Notes: generated by a model not told the origin, from the sequence alone. A stretch of 64,000 nt of DNA from RYN-230 sp963837335 (GCA_963837335.1 CAWINS010000045.1:1-64000); one strand, 5' to 3'; shown: positions 8,913-19,219, counted from the stretch's first letter. A program made the numbers and translations.

Positions 8913-9842
8913 GTGCCTCGCTCTGGTCACGACTGCTCATGGCCGGGCTCAGCAGTGCTCATGGTCCTGGGCGGCCTCAGTTGCTCGTCTGCGGCCGGGC
9001 AGGGGAGATGCGACCCCGGCCGCTGGAAGCTGACCTGGACCGATACCTTCAACGGCCCGGCGGACTCCGGCGTCAACCCCAAGTACTGGGAGTACAACAC
9101 CGGCCACGGCATCTTCGGCACCAATGAGGTCGAGACGATGACCACGTCGACCACGAACGTCCATCTCGACGGGCACGGGAACCTCGACATCACCGCCCTG
9201 GGCCACGGCGCCGCCGGGGACCCCGGGCAACGCCTGGACCTCGGGCCGGATACGAGACCCGGGCCAACCGGCTGTTCGGCGCGCCGCCCGGCGGCGAGAT
9301 GATGGTGACCGCCTCCATCAAGCAGCCGGGCGTGGCCCACGGACTGGGCTACTGGCCCGGCTTCTGGATGCTGGGCCGTCCCAGGGCATGGCCGGGGACC
9401 GGGGAGATCGACATCATGGAGGATGTCAACGGCTACAGCAAGGTGTCCGGGACCCTGCACTGCGGCAACCTCACGCAGCAGAATCCGGACGGCACCTTCG
9501 GCCCCTGCCATGAGAGCAACGGCCTGGGCAGTGGCCTGCGGACCGTGCCCGGGATGCCAGACAGTCCTTCCACACCTACTCCGTGATCATCGACCGGCGC
9601 CACGCCGGCCACGAGCAGATCCGCTGGTACCTGGACGGGCACGAGTTCTACAGCGTGAGCGAGAGCCGGGTCGGGGCCGCCGCCTGGACCGCCGGCCGTC
9701 GATCATGGCCACTCGATCCTGCTCAGCCTCGCGATGGGCGGCGCGTTCCCCGACGACCAGTGCCGGTGCACCACTCCCACCAGCCAGACCTCATCCAGGG
9801 GGCACCATGGTGGTGCGCTACGTGAGCGTCTACACCAACTGA
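8913..9842 (+). pseudogene. Glycoside hydrolase family 16 gene, broken by several frameshifts
   Basis: Pieces in all three forward frames together read as a secreted GH16 beta-glucanase-like enzyme. They are a hydrophobic leader (SAVLMVLGGLSCSS), then WKLTWTDTFNGPADSGVNP, KYWEYNTGHGIFGTNEVET, GYWPGFWMLGRPRAWPG, the catalytic GEIDIMEDVNGYSKVSGTLH, then SVIIDRRHAGHEQIRWYLDG, HEFYSVSESRVGAAAW, ILLSLAMGGAFPDDQC (partly out of frame) and MVVRYVSVYTN before the TGA. The EIDIME motif carries the nucleophile and acid/base glutamates. At least three frame changes occur (near 9235, 9555 and 9690-9790). The start codon is uncertain (GTG 8913 assumed). It could be a true pseudogene or a poorly sequenced gene. 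Confidence 0.75.
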
Positions 9843-9885
9843 GCCCCGGGGTCAGGGGCCGTATCCCGGCCCGGCCAGGGGTGGC

Positions 9886-11861
9886 TCAGGGAGCGAGTTC
9901 CCGGAGCTTGGTCCCGAGATCCTGGATACTTGGGGTTGGCGTGGACGAAGACCGCGCTGGGCGGCGGCCAGGTGCCCCTTGACCCAGACGAAGTAGTCGC
10001 CCGGCGCCGAACGGGTCATTGATGTCGATCTCGGCGGCCAGGTAGTAGGCGTGGCTGTTCGCCAGCGCGTGGCGCCAGGACCGCGTCGACGGCCGCGTCG
10101 TGACCTGGCCGTAGTAGGCGACGACATGGAAGTAGCCAGCCTTCATGGCGGCGGTGTAGCCCACTCGTGCCGGTCAGCCGTCACGCCCTTGCTGGTTGCG
10201 GTAGGAGATGTAGAACGTCGAGCTGAACTGTCTGGGCTGGGCATCCTTATGGCCGAGCAGGTAGTAGATGGGGACCTCGGGCGCCTCGACCAGGTACCGG
10301 CCATGCGGCTTGAGGTAGCGGCGAGAAGGTCTGCACGAACTGCGTCGGAGTTGGGCCACACCTGGTAGTAGCTGACTGGCCTGGACCAGGCCGAGCACGA
10401 GGGCCAGGCACCAGACCCCGACGGCGATGTGCGGTCGGCGGAAGTGATCACCCAGGAGGCGGGCCAGCCCCAGGCCCGCTATGGGCGCCGCGAAGAACAG
10501 GCCGAACCCGATGTGCTTCTGGAACGAGATGTCCGTGTGCAGGTGCGCCTGGTAGGCCGGGGCCAGCAGGGCGGTGCCGGTGAGGACCACCCCCAGGCAC
10601 AGCCTGCCGGAAGCGGCCGCCTCCGGGCGCGATGAGCTCGTCCGGCTCGGTGCGGACCCGCCACACGTAGGCGAGCCGTGCCGATCACCGCCAGCACGAA
10701 GATCACGCCGCCCCACTCCGCGGATTCCCGCAGCAGCGTGGTCACCGGGGTCAGCGCCCTGCGCGCGGTTCGTGGTGGTACTCGAGATGGCCGCCATGTA
10801 AGCGTGTCCGCCCAGGCGCAGCGCCCCGTAGAGCAGGCCCGCCGACCGCGGCGACGAACACGGGCGGGTAGAGCAGGACCCGGCGGCCGCGCAGCGGCCA
10901 GCCCGCCAGCGCGGGCAGGACGGCGATGGTGGGCACGAACAGCAGGCCAGCGTACTTGACCCCGACCGCAAGCGCGGCGACCGGAGCAGCCAGCAAGAAG
11001 ACGGGCCACCGGAACCCCGCCGTGCGGACCATGATCCACGCCGCCAGGGCCAGCAGGAACAGGCAGGTCGCGTCGTAGGTGGCGAAGTTGCCCAGGAAGA
11101 TCGCCGACTCGGTCACGCGAGAAGAGCAGCGCCGCGCACAACGCGACCCGCTCGTTGAACAGGCGGCGGGTCAGGGAGTACAGCAGGGCGGTGATCGACA
11201 GCATCTCGGCCAGGCTGAGCAGCCCGGACCGCGGTGAGCCCGCCCAGCTGGTTGACCGCAGCGGCCGCCACGGGATACAGCACGGGGGAGCCGGAGAAGT
11301 AGGACGCGTAGCTGCCCTGCAGGGCCGCGCCGTGGAGCAGATGCTCCAGCTCCATGTGGCCCGAGTAGAGGTACAGCGCCTCGTCCTCGAAGGCCGTGTT
11401 GTGCAGCCGCAGGGACAAGATCGCCTGCAGGCCCAGGATGCACAGCAGCAGGACCCGGCTGACCCGGGTGCGGCGGCTCCAGCCGGACGCGGCGCGGCTC
11501 TGGCCTTGGGCTCAGCCTCCGGCTGGGGCTCGGCAGCGGGGAGGGCCGGCGGTTCCCCGGAGGGAGCCAGCGCGGAGGGGAGCCGTGGTGGTGGCGCCGG
11601 GGCCGGCGCGACCGCCACCAGGCTCTCGGCTCGCGGTTGCGGCACCGCGATGATGGTCTCGGTCGAGGAGGTCGTCAGGGTGACGCTCGGCGGAGGCTCA
11701 TCGAGGTGGATCACGCGCGTCCGGGCCACATCCGTGCCGGGGGAGGACGTATCTCCGGCGGGGCCCGAGCGACGCGGCCTCGCTGCGATGCGGCTCGGCG
11801 CTGTCCGCGCCATCCGGCGCGGGGGTTTCCGCCTCGTCCGCCTCGCCTGCGTCTGCCTCAT
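9886..11861 (-). pseudogene. GT39/ArnT-like membrane glycosyltransferase, broken by frameshifts
   Basis: Minus-strand fragments in different frames form a polytopic PMT/ArnT-like glycosyltransferase. A first transmembrane region precedes LRLHNTAFEDEALYLYSGH (the acidic first-loop motif of this superfamily). Then come SYASYFSGSPVLYPV, LAEMLSITALLYSLTRRLF, MTESAIFLGNFATYDATCLF, PVAALAVGVKYAGLLFVP, ISFQKHIGFGLFFAAPIAG, a periplasmic part with GRYLVEAPEVPIYYLLGHKD and FYISYRNQQG, and AMKAGYFHVVAYYGQVT near the end. The probable last codons are QDLGTKLRELAP then TGA at 9886. At least five frameshifts break it. It would transfer a lipid-linked sugar outside the membrane. The upstream low-complexity ORF (to 13222) is probably its N-terminal extension. 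Confidence 0.65.
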
Positions 11862-13222
11862 CGGCCTGGGCCGCTTGGTCAGGCGGCACCAGCTTGCCGG
11901 TCAGTTCGGGCGTCATCTCGGCCACCCGTGGCGTCGATGGCCTCGAACGCATCAGCGGTCATCGCCTCGATGGCCTTCATGGCCTGTGCGGTCCTGGCTT
12001 CGAGGACCGAGATGGCCTCGACCGTCTGGCGGGCTTTTGCTGTCTGGGAATCAAGACTGCCCAGGGTGGTGGACTCCAGGGCATCGATGGCTTCGATGGA
12101 TTCGATGGCCTCGAGCGTCCTGGCCTGGACCATCGCGGCCTTGAGCTCAGCCCGGCTGAGGGTGGTGGTCAACTCGGCGTCCGGGCGGGTCCCGCGTGGC
12201 TGGGTTGGGGAGTTCGGCCCGGCGATTCCCGCCCCCGTGGCCCCGCCTCCCGGGGACTTGGTTGCGGGGGGTTCAGCTCGCCGTGGGCTCGGCTTCAGTG
12301 CTCTCGGCCGGGACGGGCGTGGCGGTCCTCCCGACCGTCGCTACGACCGTGGTGGCGTCCGGGTCGGCCGCAGTCGCCGTCGCGGCACTAGCCCCGATGA
12401 CGGTGTCGGCGTCGGCGTCAGCCTTGGCCGCGGTCGGCGGCACTAGCCCCGATGATCGGTGTCGCACGTCGTCGGCGTCGGCCTTGGCTGCGGTCGCGGC
12501 CTGAGCCCCGATGACGGTGTCGGCCTCGGCCGCCTGGGCTTCGGCCGCTGTCGCTCAGCCTGCAACCACGGCCCGGCTGTCGCCGGCCTCAGCTTCACTC
12601 TGGTCGGCGTCATCCGGCGGCTTCAGCTCTGGCTCAGCGTCATCCGGGCTCGGCCTCAGCCCCGGATCTCCCGGCCTCTGCTTCAACGCCGGCTCAGCGT
12701 CAGCTACCGGCTCAGTCCCGGCCCCCGGGGCTGCGCCAGTCCCGGCCTCAGCGTCCCCGGTCGGTCTCGGCGTCCGCCGCAGTCCCCGCCGTCTCCGGCG
12801 GCTCGCTGGTCTCCGGCGCTGCCTCGGTCTCTGGTGCGGCTCTTGGTCTCTGGCGCTGCCCCGGTCTCTGGGTGCTGCGCCGGTCTTGGGCGCTGTCCCG
12901 GGCCTGGCCTCGGGAGCCGGGCGGGTGGCTTCATCTCCCTGAGCCGGGACGGTGATGGTCTTCAGGAAGGAAGCCGCGCTCGCTCCGGTCTTCCCGTCCG
13001 CTGACGACGACGGCGGTGCAGCCATATCGGCAGCACCACCGTCTCGGCGTCGGTCAGGACGTCGGGCCGGTCCTCGCCGGACGGCCCGAACACCGAGCGG
13101 CTGGACCGCTTCGGCGCGGCTGGGGCCGGACCGTCGTCACCATTATTCTTCGACGGCCGGCCCCGCCCGCGGGGCCAGCCGCGGCGCGCCTTGGACGGCT
13201 CGTCCTCCCGGGTGCGCTTCAC
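11862..13222 (-). pseudogene. Long low-complexity Ala/Asp/Glu/Pro-rich region, frameshifted
   Basis: A GTG at 13222 follows directly after the TAG of the cellulose-synthase-like gene and opens KRTREDEPSKARRGWPRGRG. From there the minus strand keeps a disordered, acidic and Ala/Pro-rich composition while changing frame several times: TGASAASFLKTITVPAQGDE, DAEPELKPPDDADQSEAEAG, DADADTVIGASAATATA, RTLEAIESIEAIDALEST, AQADEADAGEADEAETPAPD. No enzymatic domain is visible. Because it leads without a clear boundary into the GT39 membrane domain, the simplest reading is one protein of about 1,100 residues with a disordered N-terminal half. The periodic codons make both replication slippage and sequencing indels plausible. 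Confidence 0.5.
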
Positions 13223-15287
13223 CTACTTGTGCGCATCCACGGTGGGCTGGAGGAGGACCCGCCCCACGACCGCGAGCTCGAAGAGCCCGAGGCCGAACAG
13301 GACGATGAAGTTGTACGGGTTCATGGTGAGCATCCGCCAGAACGCCAGGCCGGTCCACACCAGCGAACTGCCCAGCGACCACACGAGGAACCAGGTCCAG
13401 AAGCGCCTGCTGCCGTCCTGCTTCTTCTTGTTACCGCCCGAGGGATTCCAGCCCAGCCGCTTGCCGCGGATCGCGTCGAAGTACGCCCAGAAATGGGCCC
13501 AGCCGGAGATCAGCTTGACGGCCCACGCTTCGAGTCGGTAAGGAGCGTGATGCCACGCCGGGATAATCACGGCGGCATAGAGCACCACCGGCACCATGAA
13601 AATCATGTTCTTGAATTCGAGCACGTTTGGCACAAAGGCGAGGATCAAGATGGTCAGGGCCGGTACCACGAACGTGAACAGGGCCGTGTAGATGTAGTAG
13701 ATGAATCCGGAGATATAACACAGGCGGGTATAGAGCGGAAGCTTGGCGCCCCAGAACATTTTCCCGAAGAGCAGGCCGACCGTTCCCGAGCACCAGCGGT
13801 ACTGCTGGTTCAGGAACGCGGGGACGTTATCCGGGCAGTTGCCGGTGGAAAGGGCGACCGGGATGTAGCGCAGCGACCAGCCGATGCGGTTCAGGTCGAA
13901 GCCGGTGAGCACGTCCTCGGAGTGCTCGGCCAGCGTCATGCCCAGGTTCTCCTTGAGCGCGGCCCGCCGGTAGAGGGCGCAGCTGCCGACGCAGATCGCC
14001 CCGCCCTTGCGGGACCGGGCCGTCTGGATGGACCGGTAGAACAGCTCCTGGACCGCGCCCGCGCCGCGTTCCACCCAGCTCTGGTCGTTGGTGATCCGGA
14101 AGAACTGGGGGGTCTGCACGATCCCGATCTTCGGGTCGTCCTCCATGTACGGCAGGGCCTCGTTGAGCAGGTCGTGGCGCGGCGCGAAGTCGGCGTCCAG
14201 GAGGAGGATGTAGTCGCCGTAGGAAACCTGGAAGCCGAACCAGAGGTTTCCCGACTTCTTGAACCAGCCACGGTTCGGCCGCCTCGCGTAGGCGAAACCG
14301 AACTCGCGCGCCATGGCCTTGAGCTCGGAGCTGGCCGAGTCATCCAGCACATAGGCGGTGACCGTTCCCTGGTAGTGGCGGCTCATCTCGGCCACGTACT
14401 TCCAGGTATTGCGGACCACGTCCACCGGCTCCCCGCAGACCGGCAGGAAGACGTCCACGGAGGGGTACTTCTTCGGGCGCCAGGCGTCCACCAGCCGCTG
14501 GTGGTCCTTGAAATCGAAGCCGCGGGCCAGTCCGTCCGTGATCATGGGCAGCGCCAGGAATAGGGCGCCCATTATCACGAATGGCACGTAAAACCAGAAC
14601 CAGTGGAACTGCAGCATCAGCCGGGTCTGGCTGAACAGGAGCAGCGGGAAGCTGGCCAGCGACGCGAGGGTCAGGATCCAGGCGCCGCGCTTGACGTAGC
14701 GGTACTTCTCGTCGTCCCGCGGCGGCACGGGCAGGACCGGCCCCTGCACCACTTCGGGTCCCGGGACTACCGCGGGCGGCTGGCCCTGGAAAGGAACGGG
14801 CTCGGGGCTCGCGGCCGGGGCCGGCCGTGGCGCTGGTACCGAGACGGTGTCTGCCCCCGTGGGGCCGCCGGCCTCGGGGGCGGGTGGCGTGGCGACATCC
14901 GCGGCCGGCTCGCCGGGGAGTGTCGTGGGGGCCGGTGCCTCGGGCGCCCGCAGTTCCGACGCCAGTGCCCCGGACGCCAGGACCCGGGATGCCAGTGCCC
15001 CGGACGCCGGCGGCCCGGACAGCAGCGCCCCGGTCTCCAGCACGAGTGTGTTCTGGCGTGTGGACCGCGTACGCCCAGGTACTGCGCCCGCTAGCCGCTG
15101 GCGCAGCGGAATGGCCGCAGGTTCCACGATCATGCGGATCCTGGGTATCGCCTGAGTGATTGGCCGACTGCGCAGCGTCAGCAGTGCGGTCATCCTCCTG
15201 CGATGGCGAGGCCTGACGTTCCGCGGTCGGGAGTTCATCCCCTGCGGGCTGCCCGCTACTAAGCGGCCCGTCGATGATGTCCGTCAC
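13223..15287 (-). CDS. Cellulose-synthase-like GT2 glycosyltransferase (BcsA-type)
   Basis: A processive GT2 enzyme. After a Pro/Ala-rich N-terminus come membrane segments (RGAWILTLASLASFPLLLFS, FWFYVPFVIMGALFLALPM), then the catalytic domain. This shows VDVFLPVCGEPVDVVRNTW, YVLDDSASSELKAMAREFG, LLLDADFAPRHDLLNEALPY, SEDVLTGFDLNRIGW and QQYRWCSGTVGLLFG, that is the D, DxD, TED-like and QxxRW positions. Further C-terminal membrane helices follow. The product is a beta-glucan such as cellulose or a related polymer; no PilZ domain is evident. GTG 15287 has a strong GAGGGGGA Shine-Dalgarno and opens TDIIDGPLSSGQPAGDELPT. It is out of frame with the catalytic part, so a frameshift between about 15230 and 14930 is likely. 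The in-frame alternative is ATG 15238. Confidence 0.82.
14958..15032. repeat. Five 15-bp tandem repeats in the cellulose-synthase N-terminus
   Basis: Five degenerate units based on GACGCCAGTGCCCCG, at 14958, 14973, 14988, 15003 and 15018. They encode a five-residue periodic stretch (ASGAL, ASRVL, ASGAL and so on) in the disordered N-terminal part of the GT2 enzyme. Confidence 0.85.
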
Positions 15288-15690
15288 CAGTCCCCCTCTC
15301 CCTCGTGCCAACGCTTATAGGCGTGGACAAGTCACGAGTCGAGCGGGGTAAGACAACAATACGTCATTGTCGAAATATCCGGGGATATTACATCAAGATT
15401 GTCGATAGTGTTTAACCGAAAGTTAACAACGCCACCCCGGGGATTCCCTACTCTTCCCACCGCTTTACCCGTGTTCGCACACGCACTGGCTGCGCCAACG
15501 TGCAGGCCAGCCCATCCTCTGGCCCGCTCGTCAAGATCCAAGCTTATCAGGCTATGTCTTCCTGAATATTGATAAGTCTGGCACTCTATGGTGAGCGTAG
15601 TGATAGCCAGGAGCCCGATCCCACCCCGCGCGGGCCACTGGCAGTGGGGGGCGTGCGCCGGTTGGCGCGGACTTAGTCGGAGGTCATGGG
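15288..15690. promoter_or_regulatory. AT-rich divergent intergenic region
   Basis: About 400 bp between the divergent cellulose-synthase-like gene and the epimerase-like gene. It is much richer in A/T than the rest of the window and holds no convincing gene; a 69-codon minus frame at 15332-15541 lacks coding character. It contains the 16-bp interrupted palindrome AATATCC-GG-GGATATT (15374-15389) and, some 30 bases on, TTAAC-CGAAA-GTTAA. Both are operator-like. Promoters for both genes are expected here, but I cannot assign -35/-10 boxes. Confidence 0.5.
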
Positions 15691-17049
15691 GTGGAGACGG
15701 TCGGCGAGATCATCAACTGCATGCGGGAGGCCGCGCCCGCCGGTCAATCGGGCCTTGACCAGGCAGTTCTTCAGCGACTGGGGGAGTTGACCCAGAGTCT
15801 CATCGCGGTCAAGGAGGGCGCCGCGGAGGAGCACGCGCGGTTCCTTGGCATTGGCCAGCGCGGGCTCTGCCTGCCTGAGGCCCAGTTGTCGGCGTGGCTG
15901 TCGGGGGCCACCGTGCTGGTCACCGGCGGGACCGGCTGCATTGGCTCCACCCTGATGGCCCAGGTAGCGGCGCGCGGTCCCGGCCGCCTGGTCGGCGTGA
16001 GCCGGGGGGTCAGTGATGGCTGGCCGACGCAGGCCTCCGCGGAGTACCGGCAGGCCGACGTGCGGGACCGGGCCGCCCTGGAGGCGCTGATCCGCGAGGT
16101 GCGGCCGGACGTGATCTTCCACGTCGCCGCGCAGCGCGAGCCCGCACGGGCCGAGGTGGAGGTGCACCGCACCGTGTCCACCAACGTCCTGGGTACCCGC
16201 AACGTGCTGGAGGTGGCCGAGGCCGCCGGAGTGCGCCAGGTGGTGTGCGCGTCCACCGGCAAGGCGCTGCGTCCCTACTCACCCGACATCTACACCGCGT
16301 CCAAGCGGGCGGCTGAGTGGGTCGCGTCGCGCGCGGCCGCGCGCGGGGAGATGCTGATCTCGGCGGGCCGGTTCACCCATGTCCTCGACAACTCGGTCAT
16401 CTACCGGCGGCTGCTGGGCTGGGCCGAGGACGGCGTGATCCGGCTGCACAGCCCCAACATCGCGTTCTACGTGCAGTCAGCGCTCGAGTCCGCGCAACTG
16501 CTGCTGCTGGCGGGCCTGGGCGCCGAGCGCGGCGAGTTCCGGGTGCACTCGATCACCGACCTCGGCTGGCCGCTCAGTCTCCTGGACGTGGCCCTGGGGG
16601 TGCTCATCAGCACCAGCTCGGCGACGCCGATCTACTTCAGCGGATACGACCCGGGTTACGAGGAGGTCCCGTTCCCCGGACTGTACGACCCGATGACCGC
16701 GGGGGACGTGAGCCCGCTGCTGAACGCGTTCGAGGCTGCGGCCGGGACCTCCGCGCCGTGCCCCATGGTGGACGCGTTCCGGCTGGAGATGGCGGCGAAC
16801 CCGCAGCCCGTCAAGCTCCTCGCGGCCCTCGATGAGATCTGTGACCGCAGCACCGACTCGGATGTGGTGCGCGCCGGGCTGAACGAGATGTCCTGGGCGC
16901 TGCTCGACGCGACACTGCAGGCGGTGCCGCACCGGGCGCTGGCCCGCGCGGCGGCCCTGTCCGACCCGCATCAGGAGGTCATGTGCGCCGACCACCGCCG
17001 GGTGCTGGAAGCCATCCGGGACAGCGCGGGCTCCACCGCCAGTAGCTGA
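15691..17049 (+). CDS. NAD(P)-dependent epimerase/dehydratase (extended SDR)
   Basis: A 452-residue protein. Residues 1-70 form a helical extension. The Rossmann domain then begins with TVLVTGGTGCIGSTLMAQVA (GxxGxxG), followed by DVIFHVAAQREPARAEVEVH, TNVLGTRNVLEVAEAAGVRQ, VVCASTGKALRPYSPDIYTA and the active-site YTASK. This is the layout of polysaccharide-biosynthesis SDRs (CapD/UDP-sugar epimerase-like). The C-terminal half is less conserved and helical. The start is GTG 15691, with GGAGG about 11 bases upstream. Next to a GT2 synthase, a role in sugar-nucleotide or polymer modification is plausible but unproven; a redox role on another substrate is possible. Confidence 0.8.
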   Translation: METVGEIINCMREAAPAGQSGLDQAVLQRLGELTQSLIAVKEGAAEEHARFLGIGQRGLCLPEAQLSAWLSGATVLVTGGTGCIGSTLMAQVAARGPGRLVGVSRGVSDGWPTQASAEYRQADVRDRAALEALIREVRPDVIFHVAAQREPARAEVEVHRTVSTNVLGTRNVLEVAEAAGVRQVVCASTGKALRPYSPDIYTASKRAAEWVASRAAARGEMLISAGRFTHVLDNSVIYRRLLGWAEDGVIRLHSPNIAFYVQSALESAQLLLLAGLGAERGEFRVHSITDLGWPLSLLDVALGVLISTSSATPIYFSGYDPGYEEVPFPGLYDPMTAGDVSPLLNAFEAAAGTSAPCPMVDAFRLEMAANPQPVKLLAALDEICDRSTDSDVVRAGLNEMSWALLDATLQAVPHRALARAAALSDPHQEVMCADHRRVLEAIRDSAGSTASS

Positions 17050-17133
17050 GCGAGGCTACCGGCGCCGGAGCGGGCACCGTCGCTGACCACGGGGCGCCCC
17101 GAGCCGGGGACCGCGGCCACACGGGCGCCCTGA

Positions 17134-17192
17134 ACGGGCGACCGTGGTTACAGGCGCCCTGGACGGGCGACCGTGGTTACAGGGCGCCCTGG
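17134..17192. repeat. Tandem 29/30-bp duplication of a gene 3' end
   Basis: A 29-bp segment starting ACGGGCGACCGTGGTTACAG (17134-17162) is repeated directly with one inserted G (17163-17192). The second copy contains the TAA stop and last codons (QGAL) of the minus-strand monooxygenase-like gene. A further partial copy precedes at about 17121. The duplication therefore lies just beyond that gene's stop codon. Confidence 0.8.
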
Positions 17193-17491
17193 GCCGGCGT
17201 GCCGGCCGGGTGCGGCCGGAGGATCTGGACGTCGGTCTTCCCGGCCAGGCGCCCGCTCAGCGCCTGGTTGAGCTCGACGAGCGCGGGCCCGCGGGAGTGC
17301 TCGGCGAGCGCCTCCGCGCTGGTCCACTTCTCGACGAAGACCAGCCGGTCATCTCCTTCGTGCAGGGCGTACAGCAGGCAGCCGTCGTCGTGGGCGTGCA
17401 CGTCAGCGATGGCCTTCTCCAAAGCCGCGATGACCTCGGCGCGGTGCTCCGGCAGCGGGCGGATGGTGGCGACGACGACAACATCGGTCAT
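17177..17491 (-). CDS. Antibiotic-biosynthesis-monooxygenase (ABM) domain protein, putative quinol monooxygenase
   Basis: A 104-residue single-domain protein starting MTDVVVVATIRPLPEHRAE. It shows the ABM ferredoxin-like fold pattern: VIAALEKAIADVHAHDDGCL, YALHEGDDRLVFVEKWTS, and ALAEHSRGPALVELNQAL. Members of this family (YgiN-like) are small dimeric cofactor-free oxygenases or quinone-binding proteins. Its ATG overlaps the TGA of mftF by four bases (ATGA), making it the last gene of the mycofactocin operon. A role in redox handling of the cofactor or an oxidised product is inferred only from position. Confidence 0.8.
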   Translation of the reverse strand: MTDVVVVATIRPLPEHRAEVIAALEKAIADVHAHDDGCLLYALHEGDDRLVFVEKWTSAEALAEHSRGPALVELNQALSGRLAGKTDVQILRPHPAGTPAQGAL

Positions 17492-19164
17492 GACTGGTGG
17501 TCCCTTCCTGGAGTGACACCCGGCCGCGGCGCGGCCGGAGCTTTGCCGAGCGGCCGCCAGGCCACGCTCGGCAGTAGCGGGCTGAGCAGTCTGTGCGCCG
17601 CCGCGCCGCGGTACACACCTGCCCCGTAGGCCACCTCGTCGGCCAGGTAGCCGAGCGAGAACGGTACGGCGTTCATCGATGGCCGGATCCGCCGCCATTC
17701 CGCGATGGGCGGGCCCACCAGCAACGACGCGACGGCCAGCCGGCGGCCTAGCCGGGTCCGGGCCGTCCGGCCGCCGGGCCGGGCCAGGCTGGCCGCCGCC
17801 ACCGGCAGCGCGTACTGGATGGTCCAGCGGCCCGCACCGAGCCAGGTCTGCAGCACCGAATCGGCCATCGGGCGGAGCACGCCCTTCGGCGGCACATCCC
17901 ACCCGCGCAGCAGCCGGACCAGCTGGCCGGTCCCGGCCCCGTAGGCGGCGAGCGCGGCCACCGGCCTGCGGGCCAGGAGGGCGGCGACGGCGGCCGTCGG
18001 CCAGGCCTGCAGGATCAGGGGCGGCACCTGGCCCGGGTGTCTTTGCGCGAGCGGGGCCGCAGAACATCCATAACGGAACCGCCGGGCCAGCACCCTCGCC
18101 CAGGTCGCGGGTTCGGAGTGGCTGACCGACGCGGCCGGGTCGTACCGGATCCGCCAGCCCGCTTCGGCCAGCCGCCAGACCAGGTCGACGTCCTCCCCGT
18201 AGCGCAGGCTCGCATCGAACGGGCCAGCGCCGTGCCCGGCCAGCGCCGCGCGGCGGACCAGCAGGGCCGCGGTGGGCACGTACGACAGCCGGGTCAGGGG
18301 CAGTACCCGGCCTTCTTGCGGGCCCATGTCGATCGGCGCTCGGGCCTCCAGGTAGCGGCCGGCCGGGCTGGCCCCGGTCAGCGGCCGGACTCGCGGGGCA
18401 ACGGCGGCGACCAGCGGGTCTGCGAAATGCGGCGCCAGCGAGGTGATCCACTCCGGCCCGGTCTCGCAGTCACTGTCCAGGAACGCCACCAGCGGGGTCG
18501 TGACCTGAGCCAGCCCGTCGTTGCGGGCCGGGCCGGGGCCCCCGGACGCGGGCCGCCGGATCAGCGTGGCGCCGTGCCGGCGGCACAGGCCGGCGATCTC
18601 GGCGGCCTGCCGTGACCCGTCGTCCACGACGATCACCGGGTAGCTCTGCCCCAGGGCGGCCAGGCAGCGGTCCAGGTACGCCGGCCGGTCGCGGGCCGGG
18701 ATCACCACGGTCACGGCGGGCTGTGTTAGCCCGGGGGGGCGACCCCCCGCCTTCCCGGGGGACACCCCCGGATCCCCCGGCCCCCGCGACCGCTGGCTCG
18801 GCGGGAACACGCCTCCGGCGCGCCCCCCCTCGCCATCGCTGGGCGGGCGGGGATGAGCCATTCCAGTGTCGGTGAGCCGACGGGCCAGCTTGCCCGCCGC
18901 GGGCGAGCTCACCGGCCCGCGGCGCAGCTCGTCGAGCGCACGCTGGCCGGCCGGGTTGAGCCGGAGCAGCCGCGGGGGTGACCCGCCGAACAGCACGTCC
19001 GTCCCCACGAACTGGGTCTGCGGGTCGAACACGACGCTGAAGCCGGCCGGCAGCGGCGCGGGCCCCGGCCCGGAGCCCGCGGCCGGGCGGGTCACCGGAC
19101 GCGCCCGGGGGCGGCTCACGGTGCTTCCCGAGACGTTCGCGCCGTCCGGCAAGAAAGACCACAC
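17488..19164 (-). CDS. mftF: Mycofactocin glycosyltransferase MftF
   Basis: A 558-residue protein matching the mycofactocin-system glycosyltransferase. The N-terminal part has GFSVVFDPQTQFVGTDVLFG and GGSPPRLLRLNPAGQRALDE, a PqqD-like wing typical of this family. It is followed by the GT2 domain VTVVIPARDRPAYLDRCLAA, VIVVDDGSRQAAEIAGLC, TTPLVAFLDSDCETGPEWIT and DASLRYGEDVDLVWRLAEAG. The C-terminal region is hydrophobic. In mycobacteria MftF adds a chain of beta-1,4-linked glucose to mycofactocin. A Gly/Pro-rich insert (PSDGEGGRAGGVFPP and on) separates the two domains. GTG 19164 lacks a good Shine-Dalgarno; GTG 19119 (VSRPRARP) with GGGAAG upstream is an alternative. Confidence 0.92.
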   Translation of the reverse strand: MWSFLPDGANVSGSTVSRPRARPVTRPAAGSGPGPAPLPAGFSVVFDPQTQFVGTDVLFGGSPPRLLRLNPAGQRALDELRRGPVSSPAAGKLARRLTDTGMAHPRPPSDGEGGRAGGVFPPSQRSRGPGDPGVSPGKAGGRPPGLTQPAVTVVIPARDRPAYLDRCLAALGQSYPVIVVDDGSRQAAEIAGLCRRHGATLIRRPASGGPGPARNDGLAQVTTPLVAFLDSDCETGPEWITSLAPHFADPLVAAVAPRVRPLTGASPAGRYLEARAPIDMGPQEGRVLPLTRLSYVPTAALLVRRAALAGHGAGPFDASLRYGEDVDLVWRLAEAGWRIRYDPAASVSHSEPATWARVLARRFRYGCSAAPLAQRHPGQVPPLILQAWPTAAVAALLARRPVAALAAYGAGTGQLVRLLRGWDVPPKGVLRPMADSVLQTWLGAGRWTIQYALPVAAASLARPGGRTARTRLGRRLAVASLLVGPPIAEWRRIRPSMNAVPFSLGYLADEVAYGAGVYRGAAAHRLLSPLLPSVAWRPLGKAPAAPRPGVTPGRDHQS

Positions 19165-19219
19165 CGGCCACTCGGCCGGGCCTGTCGGCCCACCCTCGCG
19201 AGCCGGTACCGGACGGCAC

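Noticed and set aside
15332..15541. A 69-codon minus frame in the AT-rich spacer
   Set aside because: No ribosome site, no homology-like motif, and base use unlike coding regions here.
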